A DNA stretch of 64,000 nt from Dechloromonas hortensis (GTDB lineage: Bacteria > Pseudomonadota > Gammaproteobacteria > Burkholderiales > Rhodocyclaceae): contig NZ_SSSQ01000012.1 of the NCBI RefSeq assembly GCF_009469765.1, positions 62,001 through 126,000 on the forward strand. The letters run 5' to 3'. The notes under the pieces were generated by a model, which was not told the origin of the DNA, did not search any database, and worked only from the letters and a program-made list of their open reading frames with translations. Within the stretch, counting starts at the first letter, position 1; each line of letters opens with the position of its first letter. The translations under genes were made by a program, and so were the position numbers. This document shows, one piece after another, positions 19,370 to 29,430 of the stretch.

Positions 19370-19525
19370 AGTCTAACTGCAGGATTAAAGGCCTTTTTCG
19401 AAACAAGATGGCTTGTTTCTGTGCGGCAATCTTTGTGGGGAATTATTGTGTGCAGCGGGGAGATGAAAATCGAGATGGCTGCGCTGAAAATGAAAACGGC
19501 CCGCATTGCTGCGGGCCGTTCAAAT
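19370..19525 (+). ncRNA. Candidate small RNA, about 150 nt
   Basis: Inferred from an orphan promoter upstream, an internal 8-bp hairpin (GAAACAAG / CTTGTTTC with an ATGG loop at about 19400-19419) and a strong GC-rich hairpin followed by a short T-rich run at the end. No homology is claimed. The terminal hairpin probably also serves tRNA-Asn on the other strand, so the structure alone does not prove a plus-strand RNA. Confidence 0.25.
19495..19520. terminator. Terminator hairpin of tRNA-Asn (possibly two-way)
   Basis: A perfect 10-bp stem AACGGCCCGC / GCGGGCCGTT with a 6-base loop. On the minus strand it lies just after the tRNA and is followed by a TTTTC-rich run, so it is best read as the tRNA terminator. 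The plus-strand side has a weaker T-rich run. Confidence 0.75.
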
Positions 19526-19527
19526 TT

Positions 19528-19603
19528 TGGCTCCCCGACCTGGGCTCGAACCAGGGACCTACGGATTAACAGTCCGGCGCTCTACCGACTGAGCTATCGA
19601 GGA
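19528..19603 (-). tRNA. tRNA-Asn (GTT)
   Basis: A 76-base cloverleaf with encoded CCA. The acceptor stem TCCTCGA pairs with TCGGGGA (one G-T pair); the D arm is AGCTCAGTCGGTAGAGC, the anticodon loop CTGTTAA gives GTT, and the T arm contains GGTTCGAGCC. A consensus promoter lies 13 bases upstream and a hairpin terminator directly downstream, so it is a single-gene unit. Confidence 0.97.
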
Positions 19604-19615
19604 ACAGAGGCGCGC

Positions 19616-19644
19616 AGTATAGTTTTGAGTCCCTTGTCTGTCAA
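19616..19644 (-). promoter_or_regulatory. Consensus sigma-70 promoter of tRNA-Asn
   Basis: On the minus strand, TTGACA, 17 bases, TATACT, followed by a GC-rich discriminator (GCGCGCC). Near-perfect elements, ideal spacing and a GC discriminator are typical of stringently controlled stable-RNA promoters. Confidence 0.85.
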
Positions 19645-19681
19645 GTTTTTTATAACATTTTAAGAAAAAGAAGCCCCTTAA

Positions 19682-21346
19682 ATGGATTCAAGGCTGGTTT
19701 ATGCAAAGACTCCGACCGGGGATGAGGCGGTTAGGCAGAGTACGCGTGTCGTTCAGCGCAACTTGCGCATGGTGCTGGTCCAGGTCGACGGCAAGCTGAG
19801 TGCTGGAGAGTTGGCGGTCAAAATCGGCAATCCTCGCCTCGTTGAAAACGCCCTGCGGGAACTGGAAGAGGGGGGGTTCATCGCGCCAACCCTCGAAGCG
19901 GCTTCGGTTTGGGAGGAGAGCAAGCGTCAGGTGCAAAAAACCGGGCAAGTGTCGGCGCTCTCCCAATTCTCCACTTTCGGTCCGCGCTCCAAAACCATTC
20001 CCGAGTTCGTCGCCGAGGAGAGTGCGGCCAGTAGCTTTTCAACTTTCGGCAAGCCGATCTTGCCAAGCGCCGGGCTGCCTGCCGGTTCTGGAAAGGTCGG
20101 CGCCGAGGCAGCAGAGCCGGGCTCCCGTGGCAAGGGGAAAAGCTTGTGGCAATGGTTACTGCTTGGCGCCGGTGGCCTTTGCCTAGCTCTTGTGCTGCTG
20201 GTTTTGTTCTACCCCTATCAAAGTTTGAGACCTGGCATCGAGGCTGCAGCGTCGCGGCTTTTGCAAACGCCTGTGCATGTCGGCGGGGTTGGGGTTGCAG
20301 TCTGGCCGCGCCCGATGCTCGTAATCGACCGGCTCCGTATCGGCGACGCTGGGGACTCGACGGTTGAGCAGATACGGATCGCTTCGCCACTCGCGTTGCT
20401 TGGCAGACAGCCGCACGTGTTGCCCAATATGGAAATCGTCGGTGCGTCGTTCATCGCTGACCGCTTGGCAACGCTGCCCCTCTGGACTGCGCCACCGACA
20501 CTCGGTAGCAGCGGATTGCTGGTTCGTCAGTTACGTGTTGAGCGAATGACCGTCAGCGCACTTGATTTGTCGCTGCGCGATCTTTCCGGTGAAATTCTCT
20601 TCAAGCCTGACGGTAGCGTTGAAAAAGCGACTTTTGAGACCGTCGACCGCAGCCTTCGCCTAGCTGCCATACCCGGGCCCCAGGGAGTTCTGCTCAATAT
20701 TGATGGCCTTGCCTGGAAGCCGGCCGGTAGCACGGTGAGTTTCAATGCGCTTCAGGCCAAGGGGCTTCTGCAGAAGGGCAAGCTGCTTATCCATGAGTTC
20801 GATAGTAGCTTTCTGGGGGGGGTAATCAAGGGGAGTTGGCTGCTCGACTGGAGCAAGGCATTGGCCATGGCCGGGGACGTGAGTTTGAACCGCGTGGATT
20901 GCCGGAAGCTGAGTGCGGCTTTCATCCCATCCCTGAATCTCGATGGTGAGTTGGCCGGAAGTTTGCGTTTGCGTTCAAGCGGCCAGGATTGGGCGGCTCT
21001 CTGGCGGAATGTCGAAGCCTTGCTTGATGCCGAGATTACCCGTGGCAACCTGCATGGCCTGGATCTTGGCGAAGTCGCACGGCGCGGCCCAGGCGCGGTG
21101 GTGCGGGGGGGCTCGACCAAGTTCGACCGTTTGCGGGCCAACGTAACGATCAATCCACGACTGGTCAGTGCCCGGGATATTCAGATGACAGCGGGAATGG
21201 TCACGGCAAACGGCCAGTTCCTGGCTGGGCGGGATGGCGTGGTTGATGGCAACCTGACGGTCACTATGCAGACATCGGTGTCGACGATAAGGACACCGGT
21301 CAGGGTGAGTGGAGAGCTGCCCGATCTAAGCGCAGTCAGCAAATAA
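19682..21346 (+). CDS. AsmA-like membrane protein with winged-helix-like N-terminus
   Basis: Protein of 554 residues. Residues about 20-65 resemble a small winged-helix-like module (a GKLSAGELAVKIGN block and a RELEEGGFI block), followed by a low-complexity linker. A single membrane helix spans about 155-178. A long periplasmic beta-rich region (about 180-554) has a C-terminal AsmA-like pattern including LDGELAGSLRLRSSG and MTAGMVTANGQFLAG. AsmA-type proteins are linked to lipid transport or outer-membrane homeostasis. The cytoplasmic head on such a protein is unusual to my eye. It appears to be a single-gene unit with a terminator behind it. Function not assigned. Confidence 0.65.
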   Translation: MDSRLVYAKTPTGDEAVRQSTRVVQRNLRMVLVQVDGKLSAGELAVKIGNPRLVENALRELEEGGFIAPTLEAASVWEESKRQVQKTGQVSALSQFSTFGPRSKTIPEFVAEESAASSFSTFGKPILPSAGLPAGSGKVGAEAAEPGSRGKGKSLWQWLLLGAGGLCLALVLLVLFYPYQSLRPGIEAAASRLLQTPVHVGGVGVAVWPRPMLVIDRLRIGDAGDSTVEQIRIASPLALLGRQPHVLPNMEIVGASFIADRLATLPLWTAPPTLGSSGLLVRQLRVERMTVSALDLSLRDLSGEILFKPDGSVEKATFETVDRSLRLAAIPGPQGVLLNIDGLAWKPAGSTVSFNALQAKGLLQKGKLLIHEFDSSFLGGVIKGSWLLDWSKALAMAGDVSLNRVDCRKLSAAFIPSLNLDGELAGSLRLRSSGQDWAALWRNVEALLDAEITRGNLHGLDLGEVARRGPGAVVRGGSTKFDRLRANVTINPRLVSARDIQMTAGMVTANGQFLAGRDGVVDGNLTVTMQTSVSTIRTPVRVSGELPDLSAVSK

Positions 21347-21374
21347 AAAAGGCAGGACCGCAGTCCTGCCTTTG
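21347..21374. terminator. Bidirectional terminator between AsmA-like gene and aminotransferase
   Basis: An AAAGGCAGGAC / GTCCTGCCTTT stem with a 4-base loop, in an A-rich/T-rich setting between two convergent genes. Confidence 0.8.
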
Positions 21375-21393
21375 TCGCTTGTCGTCGTTGAAA

Positions 21394-22602
21394 TCAGGCC
21401 TTGGTGACGGCTGCAATGGCCTTGGCTACGTATTCCAGGTTCTTCGTATTCAGGGCGGCGAGGCAGATGCGGCCGGTCGACACGGCGTAGATGCCGAATT
21501 CGTCCTTCATTCGCTCGACTTGAGCGGCGGTCAGGCCGGTGTAGGAGAACATGCCGCGTTGCTGAACAACAAAGGAGAAGTCCTGAGCGACGCCTTGAGC
21601 CTTGATTGCCTCAACCAGACCGGTACGCATGGCGCGGATACGGTCGCGCATGCCTGCCAGTTCGGTTTCCCACATCTGGCGCAGTTCCGGCGAGGAAAGA
21701 ACGGCCGCAACCAGAGCGCCGCCGTGGATCGGCGGGTTGGAGTAGTTGGTGCGGATGACACGCTTGACCTGGGATAGCACGCGACCAGCTTCTTCCTTGC
21801 TGGCGGTGATGACGGAGAGGGCGCCGACGCGTTCGCCATAGAGCGAGAAGCTCTTGGAGAAGGAGCTGGAGACGAAGAATTGCAGACCCGAAGCGGAGAA
21901 GGCGCGGACGGCAACGGCATCGGCGTCGATACCATCGGCAAAGCCCTGGTAGGCCATGTCGAGGAAGGGCACCAAGCCGCGGGCGCGACAGACGTCAACA
22001 ACTTCCTGCCATTGGGCGTCGGTGAGATCGGCGCCAGTCGGGTTGTGGCAGCAGGCGTGCAGGATGATGATCGAGCCCGCGTCAAGGCTGTTCAGGCAGG
22101 CCTTCATGCCGGTGAAATTGACGCCGCGGGTGGCTGCATCGTAGTACGGATAGTTTTCAACGACAAAACCGGCCGATTCGAACAGGGCGCGGTGGTTTTC
22201 CCAGGATGGGTCGCTGATGTAAACCTTGGCGTTCGGCGACAGGCGCTTCAGGTAATCGGCACCGATCTTCAGGGCGCCGGTGCCGCCAAGGGCCTGGGCG
22301 GTGATGACTTGGCCGTTGGCGATCAGGGCGGAATCCTTGCCGAGCAGCAGGTTTTGTACGGCCTGGTTGTAGGCCGGCGAGCCTTCAATCGGCTGGTAGC
22401 CGCGCGGCGGGGCAGCTTTCAAACGAGCCTCTTCGGCGGCCTTGACGGCGGCCAGCAAGGGAATCTTGCCATTGTCGTCGAAGTAAACGCCAACGCCGAG
22501 GTTGACCTTGGTGCTACGGGTGTCGGCATTGAATGATTCGTTCAGACCGAGGATCGGATCACGCGGGGCCATTTCCACCGCAGCAAAGATCGAAGAGGAC
22601 AT
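21394..22602 (-). CDS. Aromatic/aspartate aminotransferase (class I PLP)
   Basis: Transfers amino groups between aromatic amino acids or aspartate and 2-oxoglutarate. The PLP lysine lies in SSSFSKSFSLYGERVGAL. LHACCHNPTGADLT and the C-terminal FSYTGLTAAQVERMK arginine region match the TyrB/AspC subgroup. It has 402 residues. I chose the start MSSSIFAAVEMAPRDPI, the usual family N-terminus; nine more residues are possible upstream. It is transcribed divergently from uvrB with 75 bases between the starts. TyrB versus AspC specificity cannot be decided by eye. Confidence 0.9.
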   Translation of the reverse strand: MSSSIFAAVEMAPRDPILGLNESFNADTRSTKVNLGVGVYFDDNGKIPLLAAVKAAEEARLKAAPPRGYQPIEGSPAYNQAVQNLLLGKDSALIANGQVITAQALGGTGALKIGADYLKRLSPNAKVYISDPSWENHRALFESAGFVVENYPYYDAATRGVNFTGMKACLNSLDAGSIIILHACCHNPTGADLTDAQWQEVVDVCRARGLVPFLDMAYQGFADGIDADAVAVRAFSASGLQFFVSSSFSKSFSLYGERVGALSVITASKEEAGRVLSQVKRVIRTNYSNPPIHGGALVAAVLSSPELRQMWETELAGMRDRIRAMRTGLVEAIKAQGVAQDFSFVVQQRGMFSYTGLTAAQVERMKDEFGIYAVSTGRICLAALNTKNLEYVAKAIAAVTKA

Positions 22603-22677
22603 AAGGACTCCATGGAATAATAGGCACAATATTCACGCTGCAACCTTGCCGCGCGAGAGAAACCGAAGAATTTTAGC

Positions 22678-24735
22678 ATGATAGAAACCGCTGCCAGCAC
22701 TCCCGTGGTCTGCTTCGAAGGGAGCCCATTCCGTCTCCATCAACCCTTTCCTCCAGCCGGTGATCAGCCGGAAGCCATTCGCCAATTGGTCGAAGGGCTG
22801 GGGGACGGTTTGTCCTTCCAGACGTTGCTGGGGGTCACGGGATCGGGCAAGACTTATACGATGGCCAATGTTATCGCCCGCACCGGCCGCCCGGCCTTGA
22901 TTCTTGCGCCAAACAAAACCCTGGCGGCGCAGTTGTATTCGGAATTCAAGGAGTTCTTTCCGGAAAATGCAGTCGAGTATTTCGTTTCATACTACGACTA
23001 CTATCAGCCGGAAGCCTACGTGCCGTCGCGTGACCTGTTCATCGAGAAGGACAGTGCGATCAACGAACACATCGAGCAGATGCGCCTGTCGGCGACCAAG
23101 AGCCTGATCGAGCGGCGCGATGTCGTCATCGTCGCCACCGTTTCCTGCATCTACGGTATCGGCGATCGTGACGAATATCACAACATGATCCTGACCATGC
23201 GGGTTGGCGATCGGCTGGATCAGCGCGCCATCGTCAAGCGCCTGATCGAGATGCAATACGAGCGTAATGATCTCGATTTCCATCGCGGCACCTTCCGCGT
23301 ACGCGGCGATATCATCGATATTTTCCCGGCCGAACACGCCGAACACGCTATTCGGGTTTCCCTGTTTGATGACGACATCGAAGCGCTGCAATTTTTTGAC
23401 CCGCTGACCGGTCATTTGCTGCATAAGGCCCTTCGCTTCACGGTGTTCCCGGCCTCGCACTACGTGACGCCGCGCGATACCGTTTTGCGGGCGGTCGAAG
23501 CAATCAAAGGCGAACTGCGCGATCGGGTCGATTTTTTCAGCAAAAATAACAAGCTGGTCGAGGCGCAACGGATCGAACAGCGTACCCGCTTCGATCTCGA
23601 ATTGCTGGACCAGATTGGCTTTTGCAAGGGCATCGAGAATTACTCCCGGCACTTTTCCGGCAGAAAAGCCGGAGAGGCCCCGCCGACGCTGATCGACTAT
23701 CTGCCATCCGATGCGCTGATGTTCATCGACGAGTCCCACGTCACCATCGGTCAGGTGGGCGGGATGTACAAAGGGGACCGTTCACGCAAGGAAAATCTGG
23801 TCGATTACGGTTTCCGTCTGCCGTCGGCGCTGGATAACCGTCCCTTGCAATTCAACGAGTTCGAGGCGCACATGCGGCAAACCGTGTTCGTTTCCGCAAC
23901 ACCGGCCGATTATGAAAATCAGCATGCCGGGCAGGTCGTTGAGCAGGTGGTCAGGCCGACCGGGCTGATTGATCCGGAAGTCATCGTTCGGCCAGCCTCG
24001 ACACAAGTCGATGATCTGCTTTCGGAAATAAAGAAACGGGTCACGGTCGAAGAGCGCGTGCTGGTTACTACATTGACCAAGCGCATGGCTGAGGATCTGA
24101 CCGATTTCCTGGCCGACAACGAAATCAGGGTGCGCTATCTGCACTCGGATATCGATACCGTGGAACGGGTTGAAATCATTCGCGACCTGCGTCTGGGCGA
24201 ATTCGATGTGCTGGTAGGCATCAACTTGCTGCGCGAGGGGCTGGATATCCCAGAAGTTTCTTTAGTCGCCGTGCTCGATGCCGACAAGGAGGGCTTTTTG
24301 CGCTCGGAACGTTCATTAATCCAGACAATGGGCCGGGCGGCGCGCCATATCCATGGCACAGCCATCCTCTATGCTGATACGATTACACAATCCATGCAGC
24401 GTGCCATTGCTGAAACTGGGCGCCGGCGTGAAAAGCAGATCAGTTTCAATTCGGAACATGGCATTACGCCACGCGGCGTCTCCAAGAAGATCAAGGACAT
24501 TATCGATGGCGTCTACGATGCCGGATCTGTCCAGACTGAGTTGAAGGCGGCGCAGCAGCAGGCAGCCTATGAGGCCATGGATGAGAAGACCGTAGCCAAG
24601 GAAATCAAGCGTCTCGAAAAACTGATGCTTGAATGTGCAAAAAATCTGGAATTCGAAAAAGCGGCGGCGGCCCGCGACGATCTCTTCCGGCTCAGGGAGC
24701 GAGTGTTCGGCGCGGCGCCCCACGACCCTGACTGA
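22678..24735 (+). CDS. uvrB: Excinuclease ABC subunit B
   Basis: Helicase-like damage-verification subunit of nucleotide excision repair. The Walker A motif is GVTGSGKT (52-59) and the beta-hairpin region [12 protein letters not shown] follows. Helicase motifs include [32 protein letters not shown] (in part) and QTMGRAARH, and a C-terminal UVR domain (about 640-675) binds UvrC. The length of 685 residues is normal. The UvrC gene is also in the window, at 53563, not in the same operon. A phosphatase gene follows 15 bases later. Confidence 0.97.
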   Translation: MIETAASTPVVCFEGSPFRLHQPFPPAGDQPEAIRQLVEGLGDGLSFQTLLGVTGSGKTYTMANVIARTGRPALILAPNKTLAAQLYSEFKEFFPENAVEYFVSYYDYYQPEAYVPSRDLFIEKDSAINEHIEQMRLSATKSLIERRDVVIVATVSCIYGIGDRDEYHNMILTMRVGDRLDQRAIVKRLIEMQYERNDLDFHRGTFRVRGDIIDIFPAEHAEHAIRVSLFDDDIEALQFFDPLTGHLLHKALRFTVFPASHYVTPRDTVLRAVEAIKGELRDRVDFFSKNNKLVEAQRIEQRTRFDLELLDQIGFCKGIENYSRHFSGRKAGEAPPTLIDYLPSDALMFIDESHVTIGQVGGMYKGDRSRKENLVDYGFRLPSALDNRPLQFNEFEAHMRQTVFVSATPADYENQHAGQVVEQVVRPTGLIDPEVIVRPASTQVDDLLSEIKKRVTVEERVLVTTLTKRMAEDLTDFLADNEIRVRYLHSDIDTVERVEIIRDLRLGEFDVLVGINLLREGLDIPEVSLVAVLDADKEGFLRSERSLIQTMGRAARHIHGTAILYADTITQSMQRAIAETGRRREKQISFNSEHGITPRGVSKKIKDIIDGVYDAGSVQTELKAAQQQAAYEAMDEKTVAKEIKRLEKLMLECAKNLEFEKAAAARDDLFRLRERVFGAAPHDPD

Positions 24736-24750
24736 CGGAGGCAAAGAAAA

Positions 24751-25233
24751 ATGACTTTTCGCGTGCTACTGGTTTGCATGGGCAATATCTGTCGATCCCC
24801 GACTGCCGAGGGGGTGCTGCGTCATTTTATAAAAATCAATAATTTGGGCGATAAAGTTGAAGTGGATTCTGCTGGGACGCACGGCTATCACGTCGGTGAG
24901 GCGCCCGATTCGCGGACTCAACGGGCGGCGGCGGTGCGCGGCTACAACCTTTCTCAACTTCGGGCCCGCAAGGTGGCCCGGCAGGATCTGGACTATTTCG
25001 ACCTGATCCTGGCGATGGACAAGAGCAACTTCGATAACCTGCAACGCATGGCGGCCCCCGAGCAACAGGAGCGGATCAAGCTGTTTATGGAGTACGCCAG
25101 AAACTTCGATGATGACGAAGTGCCGGATCCCTATTACGGCCTGGGCCATGGCTTTGATCTGGTGCTGGATATGGTTGAGGACGCATCGCTTGGCCTGGTC
25201 GATGAGATAAAGCAAAAGCTGGGTCGCGCCTGA
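24751..25233 (+). CDS. Low-molecular-weight protein-tyrosine phosphatase
   Basis: Dephosphorylates phosphotyrosine or small phosphate esters. The P-loop CMGNICRS (Cys9 to Arg15, CX5R) is at the N-terminus and the general-acid DPYYG lies near residue 128. At 160 residues it is a single domain. A good ribosome site (GGAGG) precedes the ATG. No exopolysaccharide or BY-kinase genes adjoin, so the substrate is open. It shares a two-way terminator with the convergent rne. Confidence 0.92.
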   Translation: MTFRVLLVCMGNICRSPTAEGVLRHFIKINNLGDKVEVDSAGTHGYHVGEAPDSRTQRAAAVRGYNLSQLRARKVARQDLDYFDLILAMDKSNFDNLQRMAAPEQQERIKLFMEYARNFDDDEVPDPYYGLGHGFDLVLDMVEDASLGLVDEIKQKLGRA

Positions 25234-25258
25234 GGGTGCCAAGTTTCTCCCCACAATG

Positions 25259-25292
25259 AAAGAAGGGGCGCCCGTGGGCGCCCCTTCTTTTT
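25259..25292. terminator. Bidirectional terminator between phosphatase gene and rne
   Basis: A perfect stem AAGAAGGGGCGCCC / GGGCGCCCCTTCTT with a 3-base GTG loop, with a T run on the plus side and an A/T-rich run on the other. Confidence 0.85.
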
Positions 25293-25312
25293 GCCGGTCG
25301 TGCCAGCCTGGA

Positions 25313-28018
25313 TTACTTCTGTGTTTCCACCATGACCAGCGGTGCGCTTTCAGCCTGCTCGGCGAGCACCTTCTGCTTGCGCGGGCGGCCGAGTTTGACC
25401 GGCGGTTCCGGTTGGGCCACGACAGCGGCGGCGGTGGTTTGGACCATGACCAAGCCGCTTTCGGTCAAACTCTTCTCCAGATTGACCGGCTCAACAACTG
25501 GCGTGGCAATGGCAGGAGTTGTGACCTCGACCATTTTTGCACTTTCCGTCACGTCGACCGCAGGCATTGCTTCCGGGGCGATTTCAACGGTCGGTGCCTC
25601 AACTTCGGCGATAGCGGCGGCGACTTCCTGGGCGACGGGTTGGGTCTCGACGACTGGCGCAGCCGGAATTTCGACCGGGGCTGCTACCGTTGCTTCAGCT
25701 TGGATGCTGGATTCCGCGGCCGGAATGACAACAACCAATGGTTCCTGATTGACCGTCTCGGCAGAAGCGACTTCAGCGATGACCGGGGTGGCAACATTGG
25801 CTTCAACCGAACTATCGGCTGCTGCGGTAGCGTTCTCACCTTCATTGCGACGTTCGTTGCGGCCACGACCGCCGCGACGACCACGGCGACGGCTGCCTTG
25901 TTCGTCAGCGTTGCCGGCGTCCGGTGCTTCGGCATTGTTTGCCGGGGCGTTGAGCGAAGCGGCGGCAACGACTTCCGGAGTCAGCTTGTTCTCGGCGATT
26001 TCCGGTTGCTGGCGTTCGCGACGCTCCTTGCGCTCGCCGCGCGGACGGCGCTCCTGGCGTTCCGGGCGTTGCTCGCTCGGTGCGACAGCCGCTTCCTCGC
26101 GCGGTGCTTTCTCGGTATTGCGTTCGCCACGCTCGTTGCGATTGCCACGTTCCTGACGCTCGCCCTCGTCGCGTCGATTGGCATTGCGACCATTGCGGCG
26201 GCCATCGCGACCTTCTCCACGTTCACGACGGCCATCACGGCCTTCGCGTCCTTTTTTCGGGGCGGGCTGGGCAACGGGTTCCGGCGCAACGGGCTTCGGC
26301 TCGCTGCGCAGCCAGGAGAACAGGCGGGCAAACAAGCCCGGCTGGTCGGCTTGGGTGCTAGCGGGCAGCGGGGTTGGCTCGGCCTTTTCCGGCATGATCG
26401 GGGCCGGCTGTTCCGGAGAAATGCCTTTGATCACGGCTTCCTGGCGCGGTTTGGTTGCTTCGTCCTTGCCATTGCCCGGCTTGGAGGCTTCTTCGACCGG
26501 CGCGTCGACCATCTTGTAAGATGGTTCGCGTGCATCGTCGTTGTTCAGGTCATCGTGACGCAGGCGGGTGATCGTGTGAGCCGGTGTTTCCAGGTGGACG
26601 TTGGGGATCAGCAGGATCGTGACCTTGTGGCGCAACTCGATGGCCTGGATGTCCGGGCGTTTTTCGTTGAGCAGGAAGGTGGCGACATCGACCGGAACCT
26701 GAACATGAACGGCGCCGGTGTTTTCCTTCATCGCTTCCTCTTCGAGGATGCGCAGGATGTGCAGCGCGGCCGATTCGCAGGAGCGGATGTGGCCGGTGCC
26801 GGTGCAGCGCGGGCAGGAAATGTAGCTGGTTTCGGCCAGGGCGGGGCGCAGGCGCTGACGGGATAGTTCCATCAGGCCAAAGCGGCTGATCTTGCCCATC
26901 TGGACGCGGGCACGGTCGAAGCGCAGCGCGTCACGCAGGCGGTTTTCGACTTCGCGCTGGTTCTTGGTGTTCTCCATGTCGATGAAGTCGATCACGATCA
27001 GACCGCCGAGGTCGCGCAGGCGCAACTGGCGCGCCAGTTCTTCGGCGGCTTCCAGGTTCGTCTTGAAGGCGGTTTCCTCGATGTCGGCACCCTTGGTGGC
27101 GCGACCGGAGTTGACGTCAACGGCGACCAGCGCTTCGGTGTGGTCGATGACGATGGCGCCACCGGACGGCAGGTTGACCTGACGGACGAAGGCGGTTTCG
27201 ATCTGGTGTTCGATCTGGAAGCGGGAGAACAGCGGCACATCGTCGCGGTAGCGCTTAACGCGATTGATGTTGGCCGGCATCACCGTGCCCATGAAGGCGC
27301 GGGCCTGTTCGTAAACCTCGTCGGTATCGATCAGGATTTCACCGATTTCCGAGTGGAAGTAGTCGCGAATGGCGCGGATGACCAGGCTGCCTTCCAGATA
27401 AATCAGGAAAGCGCCGTTCTGTTGTTTGGCTGCACCTTCGATGGCGCTCCACAGTTGCAACAGGTAGTTCAAGTCCCACTGCAGCTCTTCAGCCTGGCGG
27501 CCGATGGCGGCGGTGCGGGCGATCAGGCTCATGCCGTTGGGTACTTCGAGCTGATCCATGGTTTCGCGCAGTTCGGCGCGTTCGTCGCCGTCAACACGAC
27601 GGGAGACGCCGCCGCCGCGCGGATTGTTCGGCATCAGGACCAGATAACGGCCGGCCAGCGAGACGTAGGTGGTGAGGGCTGCGCCCTTGTTGCCACGTTC
27701 GTCCTTGTCGACCTGAACGATCAACTCCTGGCCTTCTTTCAAGGCTTCGTTGATCTTGGCGCGACTGACTTCGACGCCTGGCAGGAAATAGGCGCGGGAG
27801 ATTTCCTTGAAAGGAAGGAAACCATGCCGATCGGCACCGTAATCAACGAAGCAGGCTTCGAGACTCGGTTCGATGCGGGTGATGACCCCTTTGTAGATGT
27901 TGCTCTTGCGTTGTTCCTTGGCGGCCGATTCAATGTCTAGATCAATTAGTTTCTGACCATCAACAATGGCGACACGGAGTTCTTCGGCCTGTGTCGCATT
28001 GAAAAGCATGCGTTTCAT
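25313..28018 (-). CDS. rne: Ribonuclease E
   Basis: Essential endoribonuclease for mRNA decay and stable-RNA processing, the scaffold of the degradosome. [10 protein letters not shown] opens the protein. An S1 domain (about 37-120), a catalytic DNase I-like part with metal aspartates in VAVDVNSGR and IDFIDM, and the zinc-link CPRCTGTG near 405 are all present. Beyond about residue 500 is a long disordered tail with arginine-rich blocks (likely RNA binding) and an Ala/Val/Glu/Pro-rich end. It has 901 residues. The start is the ATG matching the E. coli N-terminus; 12 upstream residues are rejected. A roughly 400-base leader precedes it. Confidence 0.96.
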   Translation of the reverse strand: MKRMLFNATQAEELRVAIVDGQKLIDLDIESAAKEQRKSNIYKGVITRIEPSLEACFVDYGADRHGFLPFKEISRAYFLPGVEVSRAKINEALKEGQELIVQVDKDERGNKGAALTTYVSLAGRYLVLMPNNPRGGGVSRRVDGDERAELRETMDQLEVPNGMSLIARTAAIGRQAEELQWDLNYLLQLWSAIEGAAKQQNGAFLIYLEGSLVIRAIRDYFHSEIGEILIDTDEVYEQARAFMGTVMPANINRVKRYRDDVPLFSRFQIEHQIETAFVRQVNLPSGGAIVIDHTEALVAVDVNSGRATKGADIEETAFKTNLEAAEELARQLRLRDLGGLIVIDFIDMENTKNQREVENRLRDALRFDRARVQMGKISRFGLMELSRQRLRPALAETSYISCPRCTGTGHIRSCESAALHILRILEEEAMKENTGAVHVQVPVDVATFLLNEKRPDIQAIELRHKVTILLIPNVHLETPAHTITRLRHDDLNNDDAREPSYKMVDAPVEEASKPGNGKDEATKPRQEAVIKGISPEQPAPIMPEKAEPTPLPASTQADQPGLFARLFSWLRSEPKPVAPEPVAQPAPKKGREGRDGRRERGEGRDGRRNGRNANRRDEGERQERGNRNERGERNTEKAPREEAAVAPSEQRPERQERRPRGERKERRERQQPEIAENKLTPEVVAAASLNAPANNAEAPDAGNADEQGSRRRGRRGGRGRNERRNEGENATAAADSSVEANVATPVIAEVASAETVNQEPLVVVIPAAESSIQAEATVAAPVEIPAAPVVETQPVAQEVAAAIAEVEAPTVEIAPEAMPAVDVTESAKMVEVTTPAIATPVVEPVNLEKSLTESGLVMVQTTAAAVVAQPEPPVKLGRPRKQKVLAEQAESAPLVMVETQK

Positions 28019-28417
28019 TATTTTGGGGCTCCAGCGCGCTTGGGCACGCAGCAACGAAACGCCCGTTCAGGCAGCGACAGGTTCTTTATCGGGTTGCGTC
28101 ATTTAAGGATGAGGGCAAAGGCGACGATGAATGTGCTGATCAACAAACGGTTGCGTGTTTTTTATTGAAATGCGCAACCTGAAAATTCCTGCAACGGGCA
28201 ATCCGTGCGTGCTTACAGCGGGCTAATCCATTAACATCACTACTTTTGGTGAGTGAACTTAACCAGTCGTTTTACGTTGGTCTGGCTTGAGCAAGTGGCG
28301 CAAGTGAGACTTCGGAGCCTGCCGCGTGGCAGTCGCGCTAGTGGCGCGAGGCAAGCGGTCTGACGGTTCTGAATCTCTTGCAAACCGAGACGTAAAACGT
28401 GGGCAGTATATTAGAAA
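28019..28417. other. Long divergent intergenic region, rne leader / rluC upstream
   Basis: 399 bases without a gene. An inverted pair CGTTTTACGT (about 28268-28277) and ACGTAAAACG (about 28390-28399) is visible about 115 bases apart. No clear consensus promoter is seen on either strand. In E. coli the rne 5' leader carries hairpins through which RNase E limits its own synthesis, so a long leader here fits autoregulation, but that is inference. rluC has no obvious ribosome site; a TATATT box lies 5 bases before its ATG. Confidence 0.5.
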
Positions 28418-29425
28418 ATGAACAGTGCTGGTAACAATTCGGTCACCCATGTCGTGATCACAGAAGAAGAGCAGGGCCAGCGTCTGGATAACTTCCTGAT
28501 TCGCCGCTGCAAGGGCGTTCCGAAGAGCCACATCTATCGAATTCTGCGCAGTGGCGAGGTACGGGTGAACAGCAAGCGGGTCGATGCAACCCATCGGCTA
28601 TGCGAGGGCGATAATTTGCGTATCCCGCCGATGCGCATCGCGGAGCGACCCCAAAACGAGGTTGATGAGGCTGCCAAGCAGCGTGTCGACCTGCCGATCA
28701 TCTATGAAGATGAGGCGATGCTGGTTATCGATAAACCGGAAGGCATTGCAGTCCATGGCGGTAGCGGAGTCAGCTTTGGCGTGATCGAGGCGCTGCGTCG
28801 GCAGCGCCCCCTAGCCAAGTTCCTTGAGTTGGCGCATCGCCTTGATCGTGAAACTTCTGGTGTTTTGCTCGTCGGCAAGAAGCGTCTGGCGCTGACGGCG
28901 CTGCACGACATGTTCCGCGAGCACGGGGCTGGGGCCGATAAGCGCTATCTGGTATTGGTCAAAGGGCGCTGGATGAACAATACCCAGCACGTCAAGTTGC
29001 CGCTTCATAAGTATTTGACGGAAGGTGGCGAGCGCCGAGTTTCCGTGGCTCCCGAGGGCAAGGCTTCGCACACGGTGTTTCGTCTGCTGGCCCGCTGGCC
29101 GGACATGAGCCTGCTTGAGGCGCAACTAAAGACCGGGCGAACACATCAAATTCGTGTCCATCTTTCGCATTTGGGTTTTCCGATCCTTGGTGACGAAAAA
29201 TACGGCGATTTTGCGCTGAACAAAACCCTCAAGCGAGACGGTTTGAAACGGATGGCGTTGCATGCTTGGCGGATGGCTTTTCGGCATCCACTGACAGCGG
29301 CGCCAATGGAGTGCCTGGCACCGCTGCCGGAGAGTATTGGTGCTTATATTGCTGCGGTCGACGTTAGAAAAACACGGGAATTCACCGTTGATGATCTGCA
29401 AGCCATTCTTGAGAAAGGGCGCTGA
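28418..29425 (+). CDS. rluC: Large-subunit pseudouridine synthase RluC
   Basis: Isomerises specific uridines in 23S rRNA. An N-terminal S4 RNA-binding domain (about 18-75) precedes the RluA-family catalytic domain with HRLDRETSGVLL, where Asp143 is the catalytic residue. KTGRTHQIRVH is the second family motif. It has 335 residues. Position divergent to rne matches the common proteobacterial rluC-rne order. The HAD phosphatase gene starts 5 bases after its stop, so it heads a four-gene run. Confidence 0.94.
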   Translation: MNSAGNNSVTHVVITEEEQGQRLDNFLIRRCKGVPKSHIYRILRSGEVRVNSKRVDATHRLCEGDNLRIPPMRIAERPQNEVDEAAKQRVDLPIIYEDEAMLVIDKPEGIAVHGGSGVSFGVIEALRRQRPLAKFLELAHRLDRETSGVLLVGKKRLALTALHDMFREHGAGADKRYLVLVKGRWMNNTQHVKLPLHKYLTEGGERRVSVAPEGKASHTVFRLLARWPDMSLLEAQLKTGRTHQIRVHLSHLGFPILGDEKYGDFALNKTLKRDGLKRMALHAWRMAFRHPLTAAPMECLAPLPESIGAYIAAVDVRKTREFTVDDLQAILEKGR

Positions 29426-29430
29426 AGCAA

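Noticed and set aside
19421..19663. 80-codon frame over tRNA-Asn on the plus strand
   Set aside because: Its middle part is simply the translated complement of the tRNA (the well-known TWARTRDLR-type artefact).
20813..20822. Shorter G runs (8 G here; also near 21104 and 32033)
   Set aside because: Runs of 7-8 are expected at this GC content and are less slippage-prone than the 12-G tract.
25256..26866. Open frame of 536 codons on the plus strand
   Set aside because: It is antisense to the low-complexity tail of rne. The Phe/Ala/Thr repeats simply mirror the Arg/Glu/Ala tail; no ribosome site or domain.
28378..28412. TTGCAA ... TATATT as a promoter for rluC
   Set aside because: The spacing is 23 bases and the -10 would be only 5 bases from the ATG.
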